A DNA stretch of 64,000 nucleotides, taken from positions 248,001-312,000 of the forward strand of contig JBPOJB010000009.1 in the NCBI GenBank assembly GCA_052034005.1, written 5' to 3'. Of the stretch, positions 16,166 through 26,542 are shown piece after piece (within the stretch, counting starts at the first letter, position 1; each line of letters opens with the position of its first letter). Both the position numbers and the translations under genes were made by a program. The notes beneath the pieces were generated by a model. It saw only the letters and a list, made by a program, of their open reading frames with translations. It was not told the DNA's origin and did no database searches. The DNA is from JAAYDI01 sp052034005. Lineage in GTDB: Bacteria; Planctomycetota; Planctomycetia; Pirellulales; Pirellulaceae.

Positions 16166-18166
16166 ATGAAGTTGCTGAAGGTGGCCGCCGCGGTGCTCAA
16201 TCAGACTCCCTTGGATTGGGAAGCGAACAAGGCGAACATGCTCGGGGCGATCGAGGCGGCGCGCGGATCAGGCGTGCACCTGCTGTGCCTGCCGGAGCTG
16301 TGCGTCACCGGCTACGGGTGCGAGGATGCGTTCCACGCTCCGGGGGTGGCCGAGACGGCGCTGCGCGTGTTGAGCGAGATTGTCCCGGCCACGGAGCGGA
16401 TGGTCGTGTCGGTCGGCTTGCCGGTCCGGCATCGCGGCAGCCTGTTCAACGCGGCCTGCCTGATCGCGGATCGGCGGATTGCAGGTTTCGCGGCCAAGCA
16501 GAACCTGGCGGGGGAAGGGATCCATTACGAGCCGCGCTGGTTCAAGCCCTGGCCGGCCGGCGCGCAGGTGGAGCTGGAATGGGGCAGTCGGCGTTATCCG
16601 TTGGGGGACCTGGTGTTCTCCTGCGACGGCGTGCTGATCGGGTTCGAGATCTGCGAGGACGCCTGGGTGGCGCAGCGCCGGGGCGGCGGGCTGGCCCGCG
16701 CGGGCGTCGACCTGATCTTGAACCCCAGCGCCAGCCATTTCGCGTTCGGCAAGCATGCGATCCGGCAGCGGTTCGTGTTGGAGGGCTCGCGCGCCTTCCA
16801 GGTGAGCTACGTGTACGCGAACCTGTTGGGAAACGAGGCGGGGCGCGCGATCTACGACGGCGACGCGATGATCGCCAGCGGCGGGCGGATGCTGGCCAGT
16901 GGGCCGCGGTTCTCGTACGCCGACTATCAACTGACCACGGCGGTGATCGATGTCGATCACACGCGGATGCAGCGCGTGCGCACGGGGGGCGTTTCGGCGG
17001 ACATCGGCGGCGCGGGCTGCCGTTGCGTGGAGGTGCCGCACACATTTCCGCGGACCGCGCCGGAGGCGGAGGCGGCGATGGCGGCGGAGCCGGCCTGGGA
17101 GCGGAGTGCGTTTCTCAAGGAGGAGGAGTTCACGCGGGCGGTCGCGCTCGGCCTGTTCGACTACCTGCGCAAGAGCGGTGCGCAGGGCTTCGTGGTGTCG
17201 CTCAGCGGCGGCGTGGACTCGTCAGCCGTGGCGTGCCTCTCCGCACTGCTCGTGCATTTCGGTGTGCAGGAGCTGGGCCACGCCCGCTTCCGCAAGAAGC
17301 TCGCGCATATTCCGGCGCTGGCCGCGGCCGCGCCGGACGCCCCACTGGTACGCGAGATCCTGACGTGCGTCTACCAGAGCACGCGGAACAGCACCCTGGC
17401 CACGCAGGACGCGGCGCGCGCGGTCGCGGCGGCCGTGGGCGCGCAGTTCTGCGTGTTCGACGTGGATCCGGTGGTGCAGCAATACGTGTCGATCGTCAGC
17501 CGCGCGCTGGGGCGCGAACTCACCTGGCAGACCGACGATCTGGCGCTGCAGAACATCCAGGCCCGGACGCGATCGCCCAGCGCCTGGATGCTGGCCAATT
17601 TGCGCGAGGCGCTGCTGCTGTCGACCAGCAACCGCTCGGAAGCCGCCGTCGGATACGCCACGATGGACGGCGACACGGCGGGCGGCCTCGCGCCGATCGC
17701 CGGGATCGACAAGGCGTTTCTGCGCGACTGGCTGCGGTGGTTGGAGCAGCGGGGCCCCGACGGCGCCGGCCCGATCCCGGCGCTGGCACAGGTGAACCGT
17801 CTGTCGCCGACCGCGGAGCTGCGTCCGCCCGCGTCTCAGCAAACGGACGAAGATGACCTGATGCCCTACGTCGTCCTGGACGCGATCGAGCGGGCCGCGA
17901 TCCGCGACAAGCTCATGCCCGTCGAAGTGCTCTCCCGGCTCGAATCGGCGTTCCGCGGCCTGTACGACCGGGCTCAGCTCGGAGTGTGGATCGACCGGTT
18001 CTTCCGGTTGTGGTCCCGCAACCAATGGAAGCGGGAACGGTATGCCCCCTCGTTCCACCTGGACGACGAGAACCTGGATCCGAAGACCTGGTGCCGGTTC
18101 CCGATCCTCTCGGGCGGATTCGCTCGGGAGTTGCGGGAACTCAAGGACTGTCTCGCGAGACCCTGA
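16166..18166 (+). CDS. nadE: Glutamine-dependent NAD+ synthetase
   Basis: The protein has 666 residues, normal for the two-domain form. The start ATG follows GGGGGAGG. The N-terminal nitrilase-like glutaminase domain has the expected catalytic set: Glu near residue 44 (LPELCVTGYG), Lys near 111 (AAKQNLAGEG) and Cys near 163 (EICEDAWV). The C-terminal synthetase domain has the ATP-binding loop SLSGGVDSSAVACL near residue 344 and TSNRSEAAVGYATMDGDTAG further on. It makes NAD from nicotinate adenine dinucleotide, ATP and glutamine in the cytoplasm. The next gene starts 2 nt after the stop, so the two are co-translated. Confidence 0.95.
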   Translation: MKLLKVAAAVLNQTPLDWEANKANMLGAIEAARGSGVHLLCLPELCVTGYGCEDAFHAPGVAETALRVLSEIVPATERMVVSVGLPVRHRGSLFNAACLIADRRIAGFAAKQNLAGEGIHYEPRWFKPWPAGAQVELEWGSRRYPLGDLVFSCDGVLIGFEICEDAWVAQRRGGGLARAGVDLILNPSASHFAFGKHAIRQRFVLEGSRAFQVSYVYANLLGNEAGRAIYDGDAMIASGGRMLASGPRFSYADYQLTTAVIDVDHTRMQRVRTGGVSADIGGAGCRCVEVPHTFPRTAPEAEAAMAAEPAWERSAFLKEEEFTRAVALGLFDYLRKSGAQGFVVSLSGGVDSSAVACLSALLVHFGVQELGHARFRKKLAHIPALAAAAPDAPLVREILTCVYQSTRNSTLATQDAARAVAAAVGAQFCVFDVDPVVQQYVSIVSRALGRELTWQTDDLALQNIQARTRSPSAWMLANLREALLLSTSNRSEAAVGYATMDGDTAGGLAPIAGIDKAFLRDWLRWLEQRGPDGAGPIPALAQVNRLSPTAELRPPASQQTDEDDLMPYVVLDAIERAAIRDKLMPVEVLSRLESAFRGLYDRAQLGVWIDRFFRLWSRNQWKRERYAPSFHLDDENLDPKTWCRFPILSGGFARELRELKDCLARP

Positions 18167-18168
18167 TC

Positions 18169-18837
<669 letters not shown>

Positions 18838-18860
18838 TGAGGCGCGCGGCGGCTCAGCAG

Positions 18861-18917
18861 GGCTTCCTCGGCACCTTCACCCGCTCTCACCCACACCCGA
18901 GTGCGTTCCAGGAAGCC
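18861..18917. terminator. Possible shared terminator between convergent genes
   Basis: GGCTTCCT (18861-18868) pairs with AGGAAGCC (18910-18917) across a 41-nt loop in the 94-nt gap between nrtR and the convergent 888-residue gene. The long loop and lack of a U-tract keep confidence low. Confidence 0.3.
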
Positions 18918-18931
18918 GGGACGCACGGCGC

Positions 18932-21598
18932 TCACTCCCAGAACGGCAGTTTCCAGCGGGGTTGCCGCTCTGGGCGCTGCAGATCGAGCTGGGCGCGCAG
19001 GACGAGCCGGTCTTGGTGGCGCAGGAGGCGGGCATCCAGGCCGCGAAACCAGGTCAGGATCGGGGCGCTGTAGTCCGCGGGGGGCTGGTACACGCCGCGT
19101 TCGCCGGTTGCTGCGCTGGACGCCCAAACGGGGGCTTTCCCGTCGGTTTGCAGCAGGTACTGGCCGCCCAGGGGGCAGACGAGCTGAGCGTCCAGCAGCC
19201 GCTCGGCGACCTCCAGGGCATCCGCCTGGGGAACGCCCAGTTGCTGGGTGAGCGTGGCCAGCAGGAGCGTGTTGGCCGTCGTGGCATTGCGGCCGCGCGT
19301 GAACGCCCACGCGTCGATCCAGTTGCGGAACTGGGCGTGGGACAGGTCGCCCACGCGGGCCCGGAACTGGGCCGGTTGGTCGAGCTCTTGGAACCCGATC
19401 TCTTGGTCCACCTGCTGGAGGATTTCCGGGTCGGTCGCCAGCACCGAGAAGCCGCGTCCCTGCCAGCGCCAGATCCCCAGGAGCAACGGCGTGATGCCTT
19501 CCGCGGGCGTCGAGCCGATGATCCGCGGAGGCAGCATGTCCAGGAACCCCGGTTTGGGCCAGGCGCCCAGGTAGGCCGGCAACGTGCGGAAGGTCTGCCA
19601 CAACCCGGGCGCGTCGCCCGGCGGCATGCTCCGCAGCACGGGCCGGTCCTGGACTCCCAGGAACAGGGTGTGGGGCGGGACGGCGGGGAACAGCAGTCCG
19701 CCGCCCAGTGACGCCTCCAGCGACACAAGATTGCCGGCGGGAGGTGCCAGACGATGCCGGGTCGGTTCGCCCAATAACGACAGGTACCATTCGTATTTTG
19801 TGCCACTCAACGGCGAGATGATCGCGTCGATCGTCAGACGTTCCTGGCGGGGTCCGTCGAGCGTCTCACGCTTCACGGCCATCAGCAGCGGGTCCATCTG
19901 TGACGGGTGTTCCGCCCAATAGGCGCTCTGCGCGACGTAGCCCTCGGCTTCCGCGGTCGACACGGCCGTCACATCCACGTCCGGCACGGGCGTGAAGTGC
20001 CCGCGCGCGCCGCGCAGCGAATCGGTCACGCGCGGGCCGTCCAGGATCGGCCGGCTCCCGTCCGGCCGCCGCCCGAGGCCCGGCGGCACGAGCCCGGCCT
20101 GCATCAGCTGGTCGAGCGTATCACCGCGCACCCCTTCGTTTGCCGCCGCCAATCGGGCGAGCATGATGTGTTCGATGTCGGTCGCCGCGCGCTGGCGGCG
20201 GGCCAGCTCGATCTGATAGGCGGGGCTCAACAGGTTCTGAAAGAACGCCGCGGAGAAGTACACGAACACGGTATCCGCGCGCGACAGCGGCATGGCGGCC
20301 CGGGCATGTCGGAACTCGTCACTAGCGCCCAGCGACTGGCGGCCGTCGCGCACTTCCAGGAACCGTTCCACGAGCCGCCGGCAGTTGGTCACCAGGTGGT
20401 ACTTGCCATCGATCAAGTAGTAGGACCGCAACCGGTTGTCGGGCGTGGACAGGAAGGACACGTCGTGCCCGCCGATCTGGATGGTCGACATGGTGGCCCC
20501 CTGTTCTCTCTCGCGGAACAGGGCTTCCTGTCGCTGGCGCACCAGGTCGACGGCCAGCATGTCGCCGGTCGCCTCGAACAGCGCGCCGATCGCCGCGCCC
20601 TCGTGCAGGAACGTGTCCAGGCCGATCATCGCAACATCGGAGATGGCATGTGGCCCGAGCAGTTCCGCCAGGATGCCCTGCTCCAGCGCCAGCTGGTCTT
20701 GCACGCGTCGGCTCGACGCATGGCGCACGGAGCGCGACGGGAACATGCCGCGGATATCGCCGCCGTAATCCTCGATGAGCGCATTGAACCAGGTGAAGTT
20801 GGGATACTGGCCGAATCGCACATAGAAGCACTCGCGCGGCACGCGCAGGGCGATCGGTTCGATGGCGGCGTCCGCGTCCGGGCCGGCAAACGTCCATTGC
20901 CGCCAGGCGGGCGCGGCGGGCAGTTCCCGGTCCGCCGGTTGGGTATCCAGGTCCAGTCCCAGGCAGTTCCGGCTCAGGAGTTCCCTGCGCAGCGATTCGT
21001 CACCGGCCAGCAGTTGGAGCGTGTGGCGGCCCGTGGGCTGAGACCCGGCCGGCGCGTTGGGTTGGAGGAGCTGGCTGGGGAGATTCAGGCGCCGTGACAA
21101 CGTCGCCGACAGGTAGGTCTCGACCAGCGGCGAATAATCGCTCTCCGCCGCCTGCTCGCGCAAGGGCGCGTTATACGCGCGCCACCACCGGCGCAACATG
21201 CCCTGGTGTGCCACGCGCAGTCGCTGGCGCGGCACGACCTGGATGGTCTGAGGGGTCGGCGTGGCGATCGTCACGTCGAACGGCTCGTCGCCGCGGAACA
21301 GGAACAGGACGCTCAGGCGCGTGGGCGCCGGTCCGACCCAATAGCGCAAGCGTCTCCGCAGCCCTTCGAAGGCCGGATACAGGGCGCGATGGTCGGGGGC
21401 GGTGACCGTCGGCGCGGTGCCAAGCAGCGGCATCTCCATATCGCCGGCCGGGAGTTGGAAGGTTACGCGCGCCACGCCGAACGGTTGGCCGGAATAGGCT
21501 TCCACCTGAGCTTGCGCGGCGGGCGGGCTGACGCCCCCGGCCCCTGCGGCGACGGCTGCCGCCGCCAGGCACATCATCCGTGTCAGTTGCTGGCGCAT
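18932..21598 (-). CDS. Large exported protein, unknown function (888 aa)
   Basis: The start ATG at 21596-21598 is preceded by AGGAG and opens a signal peptide (MRQQLTRMMCLAAAAVAAGA). The mature protein has no catalytic motif that I recognise. Visible segments include a beta-rich N-terminal part (FGVARVTFQLPAGDMEMPLL), a helical middle (QDQLALEQGILAELLG) with GHDVSFLSTPDNRLRSYYLI, and a C-terminal part with LLLATLTQQLGVPQADALEV. Length and composition resemble large planctomycete envelope proteins. It is divergent from the 1202-residue repeat protein across 197 nt, so shared control is possible. No transmembrane helix is seen beyond the signal. Confidence 0.6.
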   Translation of the reverse strand: MRQQLTRMMCLAAAAVAAGAGGVSPPAAQAQVEAYSGQPFGVARVTFQLPAGDMEMPLLGTAPTVTAPDHRALYPAFEGLRRRLRYWVGPAPTRLSVLFLFRGDEPFDVTIATPTPQTIQVVPRQRLRVAHQGMLRRWWRAYNAPLREQAAESDYSPLVETYLSATLSRRLNLPSQLLQPNAPAGSQPTGRHTLQLLAGDESLRRELLSRNCLGLDLDTQPADRELPAAPAWRQWTFAGPDADAAIEPIALRVPRECFYVRFGQYPNFTWFNALIEDYGGDIRGMFPSRSVRHASSRRVQDQLALEQGILAELLGPHAISDVAMIGLDTFLHEGAAIGALFEATGDMLAVDLVRQRQEALFREREQGATMSTIQIGGHDVSFLSTPDNRLRSYYLIDGKYHLVTNCRRLVERFLEVRDGRQSLGASDEFRHARAAMPLSRADTVFVYFSAAFFQNLLSPAYQIELARRQRAATDIEHIMLARLAAANEGVRGDTLDQLMQAGLVPPGLGRRPDGSRPILDGPRVTDSLRGARGHFTPVPDVDVTAVSTAEAEGYVAQSAYWAEHPSQMDPLLMAVKRETLDGPRQERLTIDAIISPLSGTKYEWYLSLLGEPTRHRLAPPAGNLVSLEASLGGGLLFPAVPPHTLFLGVQDRPVLRSMPPGDAPGLWQTFRTLPAYLGAWPKPGFLDMLPPRIIGSTPAEGITPLLLGIWRWQGRGFSVLATDPEILQQVDQEIGFQELDQPAQFRARVGDLSHAQFRNWIDAWAFTRGRNATTANTLLLATLTQQLGVPQADALEVAERLLDAQLVCPLGGQYLLQTDGKAPVWASSAATGERGVYQPPADYSAPILTWFRGLDARLLRHQDRLVLRAQLDLQRPERQPRWKLPFWE

Positions 21599-21702
21599 CG
21601 CGTTCACTCCTGGGAATCTTCCGACATGATTCGCAGGACACGCGGAGAGGTCAAGAGGATGCCCGACACGTCTGCCGGGTCCCGGAAACGGCGCGCGCAC
21701 AG

Positions 21703-21708
21703 TACAAT
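21703..21708 (+). promoter_or_regulatory. Candidate -10 element TACAAT upstream of the 1202-residue repeat protein
   Basis: TACAAT followed by GG lies 88 nt before the start codon in an otherwise G+C-rich stretch. No convincing -35 accompanies it. It resembles the TAGAAT elements found upstream of three other genes in the window. Confidence 0.3.
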
Positions 21709-21795
21709 GGTCCGCGATTGCCGGCTGGGGACCTGGATTGTGCCCGGTCGCCGCGGGCTGTGCTCAAGCCACACTCACTGGAGGACGTGATCGTC

Positions 21796-24700
21796 ATGAT
21801 GTGCACGACAGACTCCTATGCGCGCATACCTGTTGCAGGCTGGTGCTCTTCCTGCGGCAGGTGGCGCGTCCCGCTGTTCTGCCTGGTGCTGGCAGGCGGC
21901 TGGGCGGGCACGGCGTGGTCGCAGGGCAGTCCGCCCGGCACGGACCCGCCTGCTGCCACGCGTCTGGCGGAGAGGGCGGCGGAGCCTCAGTTGAGCGCGG
22001 AGACCGCATCGATCCTGGCGGAGTTCAATCGCGGCTGCGGGTACATGGAGATGTACGAGTATGCCCAGGCCGCCCGCGCGTTCAACAAGGTCGTCGAGCT
22101 GGCCCCGGATTGGACGGCGGCGCGTTTCAATCGGGGTCTGGCCTATCTGAACATGGCCAGCGAAAACGACCCGCACAAGCGTCTTGGTTCCACGCCGGAG
22201 ATGATTGCCACCGCGACGCAGGCCTTTGAAGAGGTGATCGCCAAGGAGCCCGAGCACATCTCGGCGCTGTTCTGCATGGGCCGGTTGCAGGCGTACCTGG
22301 GCGACGACCAGCGTGCGGTGGAGTGCCTCGAGCGGGCCTATCGAGGGGACCCTGAGGATCTGAGTGTGGCCTACAGCTACGCCAAGTCGCTCAAGAATGT
22401 GAACCGGGCGGACGAAGCGGTCGCGATCCTGGAGCGGATCGTGGCACGGGACTACGGGTTCGTTTCCGCGATGCAGGAGTTGGGCATGTTGTATGCGCGT
22501 CGCGGCAGGCGGGACGAAGGGAAGAAGTTGCTGGAGCGTTTTCAGCAGTTGCGGGCCCGGGGAGAGCTGGCCGTCGGCTCGTTCGTGGTGGACGAGAAAT
22601 ACGGGATGGCGGGGAAGTACGCGCTGATGATCGGCGCCGACGGCCTGCCTCTGCCGCCGCGCCGCGTGGCGCCGCAGACGCGCGTGGTGCTGCGCCCGGC
22701 CCCGGAAAGCGTGGCCGGCGTTTCCCAGGACTGGCAGTGGGCTCACGGCGCCGTCCGGCTGCCGGGCGTGGCCGTGGCGGATGTGGACCAGGACGGCGAT
22801 CTGGATCTGCTGCTCACGGGGCAGGGGCCCGACGGCGCAGCGCAGATTATGCTCAACGACGGCGCCGGCGGGTTCACGCCGGGCGCGGTACTGGCGGACC
22901 GCGTCGTGTGCGCCAGTTTCGGCGATATCGACAACGACGGCGATGTGGACCTGTGGTTGGGGCGGGCGGGGGACGACCAGCTGTGGCTGAACGACGGCCA
23001 CGGCACATTCACGCTTTCGCCCACGCCGGAGATCGGCGGCCCCGACACGCTCACGCAGCGCGTGCTGATGGCGGATCTGGACAGCGACGGCGACCTGGAC
23101 CTGATGGCGTTCCGTTGTGCGGCGGGGGACGTGCCGCTGCCCAATGCGCGGGCCGCGGCTGCGGCGAGCAGCCTGTTCTTGAACAAGGCGGACGGCACAT
23201 TCGTCGATGCCGCGGCGGAACTGGGCCTGCAGTGTGCCGACCAGGTCGTGGCGTCTGTGGTGTATGACGATTTCGACAACGACTTCGACCTGGATCTGGT
23301 GGTCTTCCCGGCCCGTGGGGCCCCGGTGGCCTGGGTGAATTTCCGCGTGGGCGAGCATCGGATCGTTGCCGGTGAGCAGATCGGGTTGGATCTGCAATCG
23401 GTCACGAGCGCCACGACGGGCGACCCGGACAAGGACGGAGACCGGGACCTGTTGGTATTCACGCCGGACGGCCTGCGCCTGTTTCTGAACACGGGCGCAT
23501 TCACGTTTGAGGAAGAGTCGAGGTTCGCGGCCGGTGTCGGCCGACTGGGCGGCACGGGCGGCATGTTCGCGGACATGGACAACGACGGCGACCTGGACAT
23601 CGTGATTGCCGATGCGAAGCGCGCCGATGGCAGCCGCGGTCCCGCGCTGTTGCTCAACACCTGGCCCGAGTTCGGCTTCGTGGAGGCGGCGCTGCTGGAT
23701 CCGGGCAATCTGTTGGACGCCCTGCACACGGACGGCGATGCGTCTTGCGTCGTGGCGGATTTCACGGGTGACGGACGTTGCGACGTGCTCCTGGCGCCGC
23801 TCGGCAAGCCGCCCGTGCTGATCGAGAACGTCACGCCGGGCGGGCACTGGATCGCCTTCGACCTGGCGGGCACGCGGCCGCAGGAGCCGCGGGCGCGGTC
23901 GAACCAGTCGGCGATCGGGGCCCGGGTGGAAGTGCGTTCGGGCACGCGATTCCAGCAGTATGTCGTGGGTGGTTCGGCGGGGCCGGTCGCTTCGCAGCCG
24001 CTGCGGATCCACGCCGGGCTCGGTCCGTACGCGAAAGTGGATTGGCTGCGCGTGCTGTGGCCGGACGCGATCTTGCAGGGCGAGGTGGAGTTGCCCGCGG
24101 ACCGCGTCATGAGCCTGGAAGAGCAGTCGCGCAAACCGTCCTCCTGCCCCTACTTGTTCGCGTGGGACGGCGAGCGGTTCGCCTTCGTATCCGACTTCGG
24201 CGGCGTGGGTGGATTGGGTTACTACGTGAGCCGCGGCACGTACGCGCAGCCCGACCCCACGGAATACCTCCCGCTCCCCGCGCTGCGGCCGTTGGACGGG
24301 TACTATGTCGTGCAGTCGCTGACCCCGCTGGAGGAGATCACCTACTTCGACGAGGCGAAGCTGATCGCCGTCGACCATCCGGAGGGTACGCAGGTCTATC
24401 CCCACGAGATGGCGGCGATCGGCGCGGCACCGCCGGAGTTCGAGCTGTTCTGCGTGCGCGAGACCCTCGCGCCGATCGGCGCGGTGGACCATCGCGGTCA
24501 GGACGTCACGGACGCGCTCCGCGCGGTCGACCGCCGCTATGCGGGCGCGACGCGACCGGACCCGCGGTTCACCGGACTGGCCGAGGAGCACTTCGTCGAG
24601 CTGGATTTCGGCGACCAGTTGGCCGGCATCGATCCGGCTGCGCGGATGGTCCTGTACCTGCAAGGCTGGGTGGAATACGCGTACTCGTCCACGAACTACG

Positions 24701-25404
24701 CGGCCGGCCAGGCCGGCCTGCGTCCGCGGGCGCCGACGATCGAGGTGTGGCGCGACGGCATGTGGAGGGTGCTGGCCCAAGAGGTCGGCTACCCCGCCGG
24801 GATCAACCATATGATGACTGTGGATCTGACCGGCCGGCTGCAGCGCTCCGACCGACGGCTGCGTCTGTCGAGCAACATGGAGGTGTATTGGGACCGGGTG
24901 TTCCTGGCGCCCCACGACGCGCGGGCGGAGCTGCGGGTGCAGGAAGTGGCCGCGCGCGACGCCGACCTGCATTTCCGGGGCTACCCGCGCGAGTACTCGC
25001 CCGACGGCCGGCACCCGAATCTGTACGATTACCAGAACCTCGACCGCAACGTGGCCTGGAAACTGATGTCCGGCGACTACACGCGCTATGGCGACGTCCG
25101 GCCGCTGCTGGAGACGGCCGACGATTGCTTCGCGATCATGTGCCACGGCGACGAGATCACGCTGCGGTTCGCGGTCGAGGATTTCGGGCCGGTCCCGGCC
25201 GGTTACATACGGTCGTTCATTCTCAAGACGGACAGCTACTGCAAGGACATGGACCTCTACACCGCGTTTCCAGACACCGTGGAGCCGCTGCCGTTTCACG
25301 GCATGAGCGGTTATCCGTACGAGAGCCACGAGCGCTATCCGGACACGGAGACGACTCGGCGCTACCGCCAGGAGTACAACACGCGGCGTATCGAAAGGCG
25401 ATAG
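21796..25404 (+). CDS. TPR - FG-GAP/VCBS - ASPIC/UnbV multidomain exported protein (1202 aa)
   Basis: The start ATG at 21796 is followed by a second ATG; GGAGG lies 12 nt upstream. A signal peptide ends near GTAWSQGSPP. TPR-like helices occupy about residues 70-270 (YAQAARAFNKVVELAPDWTA, AVECLERAYRGDPEDLSVAY). FG-GAP/VCBS repeats with Asp-rich calcium loops (DVDQDGDLDLLL, DIDNDGDVDLWL, DMDNDGDLDIVI) cover about 310-680. An ASPIC/UnbV region (IGARVEVRSG, WLRVLWPDA) follows near 703-775. The last 420 residues, from CPYLFAWDGERFAFVSDFGG, form a conserved tail of unknown function. The gene is probably co-transcribed with the nitrilase-like gene 10 nt downstream. Confidence 0.8.
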   Translation: MMCTTDSYARIPVAGWCSSCGRWRVPLFCLVLAGGWAGTAWSQGSPPGTDPPAATRLAERAAEPQLSAETASILAEFNRGCGYMEMYEYAQAARAFNKVVELAPDWTAARFNRGLAYLNMASENDPHKRLGSTPEMIATATQAFEEVIAKEPEHISALFCMGRLQAYLGDDQRAVECLERAYRGDPEDLSVAYSYAKSLKNVNRADEAVAILERIVARDYGFVSAMQELGMLYARRGRRDEGKKLLERFQQLRARGELAVGSFVVDEKYGMAGKYALMIGADGLPLPPRRVAPQTRVVLRPAPESVAGVSQDWQWAHGAVRLPGVAVADVDQDGDLDLLLTGQGPDGAAQIMLNDGAGGFTPGAVLADRVVCASFGDIDNDGDVDLWLGRAGDDQLWLNDGHGTFTLSPTPEIGGPDTLTQRVLMADLDSDGDLDLMAFRCAAGDVPLPNARAAAAASSLFLNKADGTFVDAAAELGLQCADQVVASVVYDDFDNDFDLDLVVFPARGAPVAWVNFRVGEHRIVAGEQIGLDLQSVTSATTGDPDKDGDRDLLVFTPDGLRLFLNTGAFTFEEESRFAAGVGRLGGTGGMFADMDNDGDLDIVIADAKRADGSRGPALLLNTWPEFGFVEAALLDPGNLLDALHTDGDASCVVADFTGDGRCDVLLAPLGKPPVLIENVTPGGHWIAFDLAGTRPQEPRARSNQSAIGARVEVRSGTRFQQYVVGGSAGPVASQPLRIHAGLGPYAKVDWLRVLWPDAILQGEVELPADRVMSLEEQSRKPSSCPYLFAWDGERFAFVSDFGGVGGLGYYVSRGTYAQPDPTEYLPLPALRPLDGYYVVQSLTPLEEITYFDEAKLIAVDHPEGTQVYPHEMAAIGAAPPEFELFCVRETLAPIGAVDHRGQDVTDALRAVDRRYAGATRPDPRFTGLAEEHFVELDFGDQLAGIDPAARMVLYLQGWVEYAYSSTNYAAGQAGLRPRAPTIEVWRDGMWRVLAQEVGYPAGINHMMTVDLTGRLQRSDRRLRLSSNMEVYWDRVFLAPHDARAELRVQEVAARDADLHFRGYPREYSPDGRHPNLYDYQNLDRNVAWKLMSGDYTRYGDVRPLLETADDCFAIMCHGDEITLRFAVEDFGPVPAGYIRSFILKTDSYCKDMDLYTAFPDTVEPLPFHGMSGYPYESHERYPDTETTRRYRQEYNTRRIERR

Positions 25405-25414
25405 TGACAAGACG

Positions 25415-26458
25415 ATGGCAGATCAGCGACGTTACTACGCGGCGGCGTGTCAGCTGGACTTCCCGAATCTGCGGCATCGCGACGAACTGGGGCCGCGCGT
25501 GAAAGAGCTGCTGGATCTGGTCCAGTATGCGGTCGCCGGCTATCAGCCGTTCCACGACGTGCGGCTGGTCGCCTTTCCCGAGTTCGCGCACGCGGCGCCC
25601 ATCTACCCGACCGCGGATGAGTTGCTGGACCGATTGGCGGTGCCCATTCCCAACGAGTACACGGACCGTTATGCGCGGAAAGCTCGGGAACTGGGTGTCT
25701 ACATCCAGACCGGCTCGTTCCTGGAGTCCGATCCGCGCTGGCCGGGCCATGTGTTCAACACGACCTGCCTGATCGGCCCGGAGGGGCTGTTGACGCGCTA
25801 CCGTAAAGTGCACCCGTGGATCCCCTGGGAAGTCCACACCAGTCCGCACGACTTGACCGACTACGACCGGCCATTGTTTCCGGTGGCGGACACGGAGATT
25901 GGCCGGCTGGGCGCGGCCACCTGCTACGATTGGCTGTTCCCGGAGGCCATCCGGCAATTGGCGCTGGGCGGCGCGGAAGTGCTGGTGCGTGTGTCGGCGT
26001 ACATGGACCCCTGGGGCACGGCCGAGCCGATGGACTGGTGGACGCTGATCAACCGGGCGCGAGCCATCGAGAACATGTGTTACGTGGTGGCGGCCAACCA
26101 GGCGCCGTCACTGGACCGATATCCGCCGTTCAGTTGGCCGGGCGGCAGCATGGTGGTGGATTTCGACGGCCGCATCCTGGCGCGGGCGGAAGCCGGCCGA
26201 GGCACGCGAATCGTCGTCGGGCCGGTCGACATCGGGGCGCTGCGCCAGGAGCGGCAGCGGCGCGCGGGACATCACCTGCTGGCCCACCTGCGCACCGAGG
26301 CCTACGCGCTCTCCAGCCGACCCATCTATCCGGCCGGTACGGCCGATGCGGGCCCGCCGACCATCGAACGTAACCGGGCGTCGACCGAACAGGCGCGGCG
26401 CTTGCTGGACCGGTCAACCGGCGAGTCCACGGATCCGCTGGGCCACGGCGGAGGGTGA
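25415..26458 (+). CDS. Carbon-nitrogen hydrolase (nitrilase superfamily)
   Basis: The protein has 347 residues. The ATG lies 10 nt after the previous stop. The catalytic triad is visible as Glu in LVAFPEFAHA (near residue 54), Lys in TRYRKVHPW (near 131) and Cys in AATCYDWLFPEA (near 170). Family members hydrolyse amides or nitriles. No signal peptide is present, so a cytoplasmic location is expected. The C-terminal 60 residues are low in structure and rich in charged residues. Substrate is unknown. Pairing with the large exported repeat protein is noted without a known functional link. Confidence 0.85.
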   Translation: MADQRRYYAAACQLDFPNLRHRDELGPRVKELLDLVQYAVAGYQPFHDVRLVAFPEFAHAAPIYPTADELLDRLAVPIPNEYTDRYARKARELGVYIQTGSFLESDPRWPGHVFNTTCLIGPEGLLTRYRKVHPWIPWEVHTSPHDLTDYDRPLFPVADTEIGRLGAATCYDWLFPEAIRQLALGGAEVLVRVSAYMDPWGTAEPMDWWTLINRARAIENMCYVVAANQAPSLDRYPPFSWPGGSMVVDFDGRILARAEAGRGTRIVVGPVDIGALRQERQRRAGHHLLAHLRTEAYALSSRPIYPAGTADAGPPTIERNRASTEQARRLLDRSTGESTDPLGHGGG

Positions 26459-26471
26459 CGCGGGAGGTCGA

Positions 26472-26495
26472 GTTGGCCGGCGGCCAGTGGCCAAC
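26472..26495. terminator. Hairpin between convergent genes
   Basis: GTTGGCC (26472-26478) pairs with GGCCAAC (26489-26495) over a 10-nt loop in the 84-nt gap between the nitrilase-like gene and the end of the minus-strand redox operon. Position suits a bidirectional terminator; no U-tract is evident. Confidence 0.4.
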
Positions 26496-26542
26496 CGTGC
26501 GGCGCAACGCGCGGGCGGAGCCCCCGGCCGCGGGCAGTCGGC

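Noticed and set aside
21775..25410. Very long open frame (about 1200 codons) on the minus strand opposite the 1202-residue repeat protein
   Set aside because: It is rich in Arg, His and Val with no domain text, and mirrors a well-supported gene. Long antisense frames are expected in G+C-rich coding DNA.
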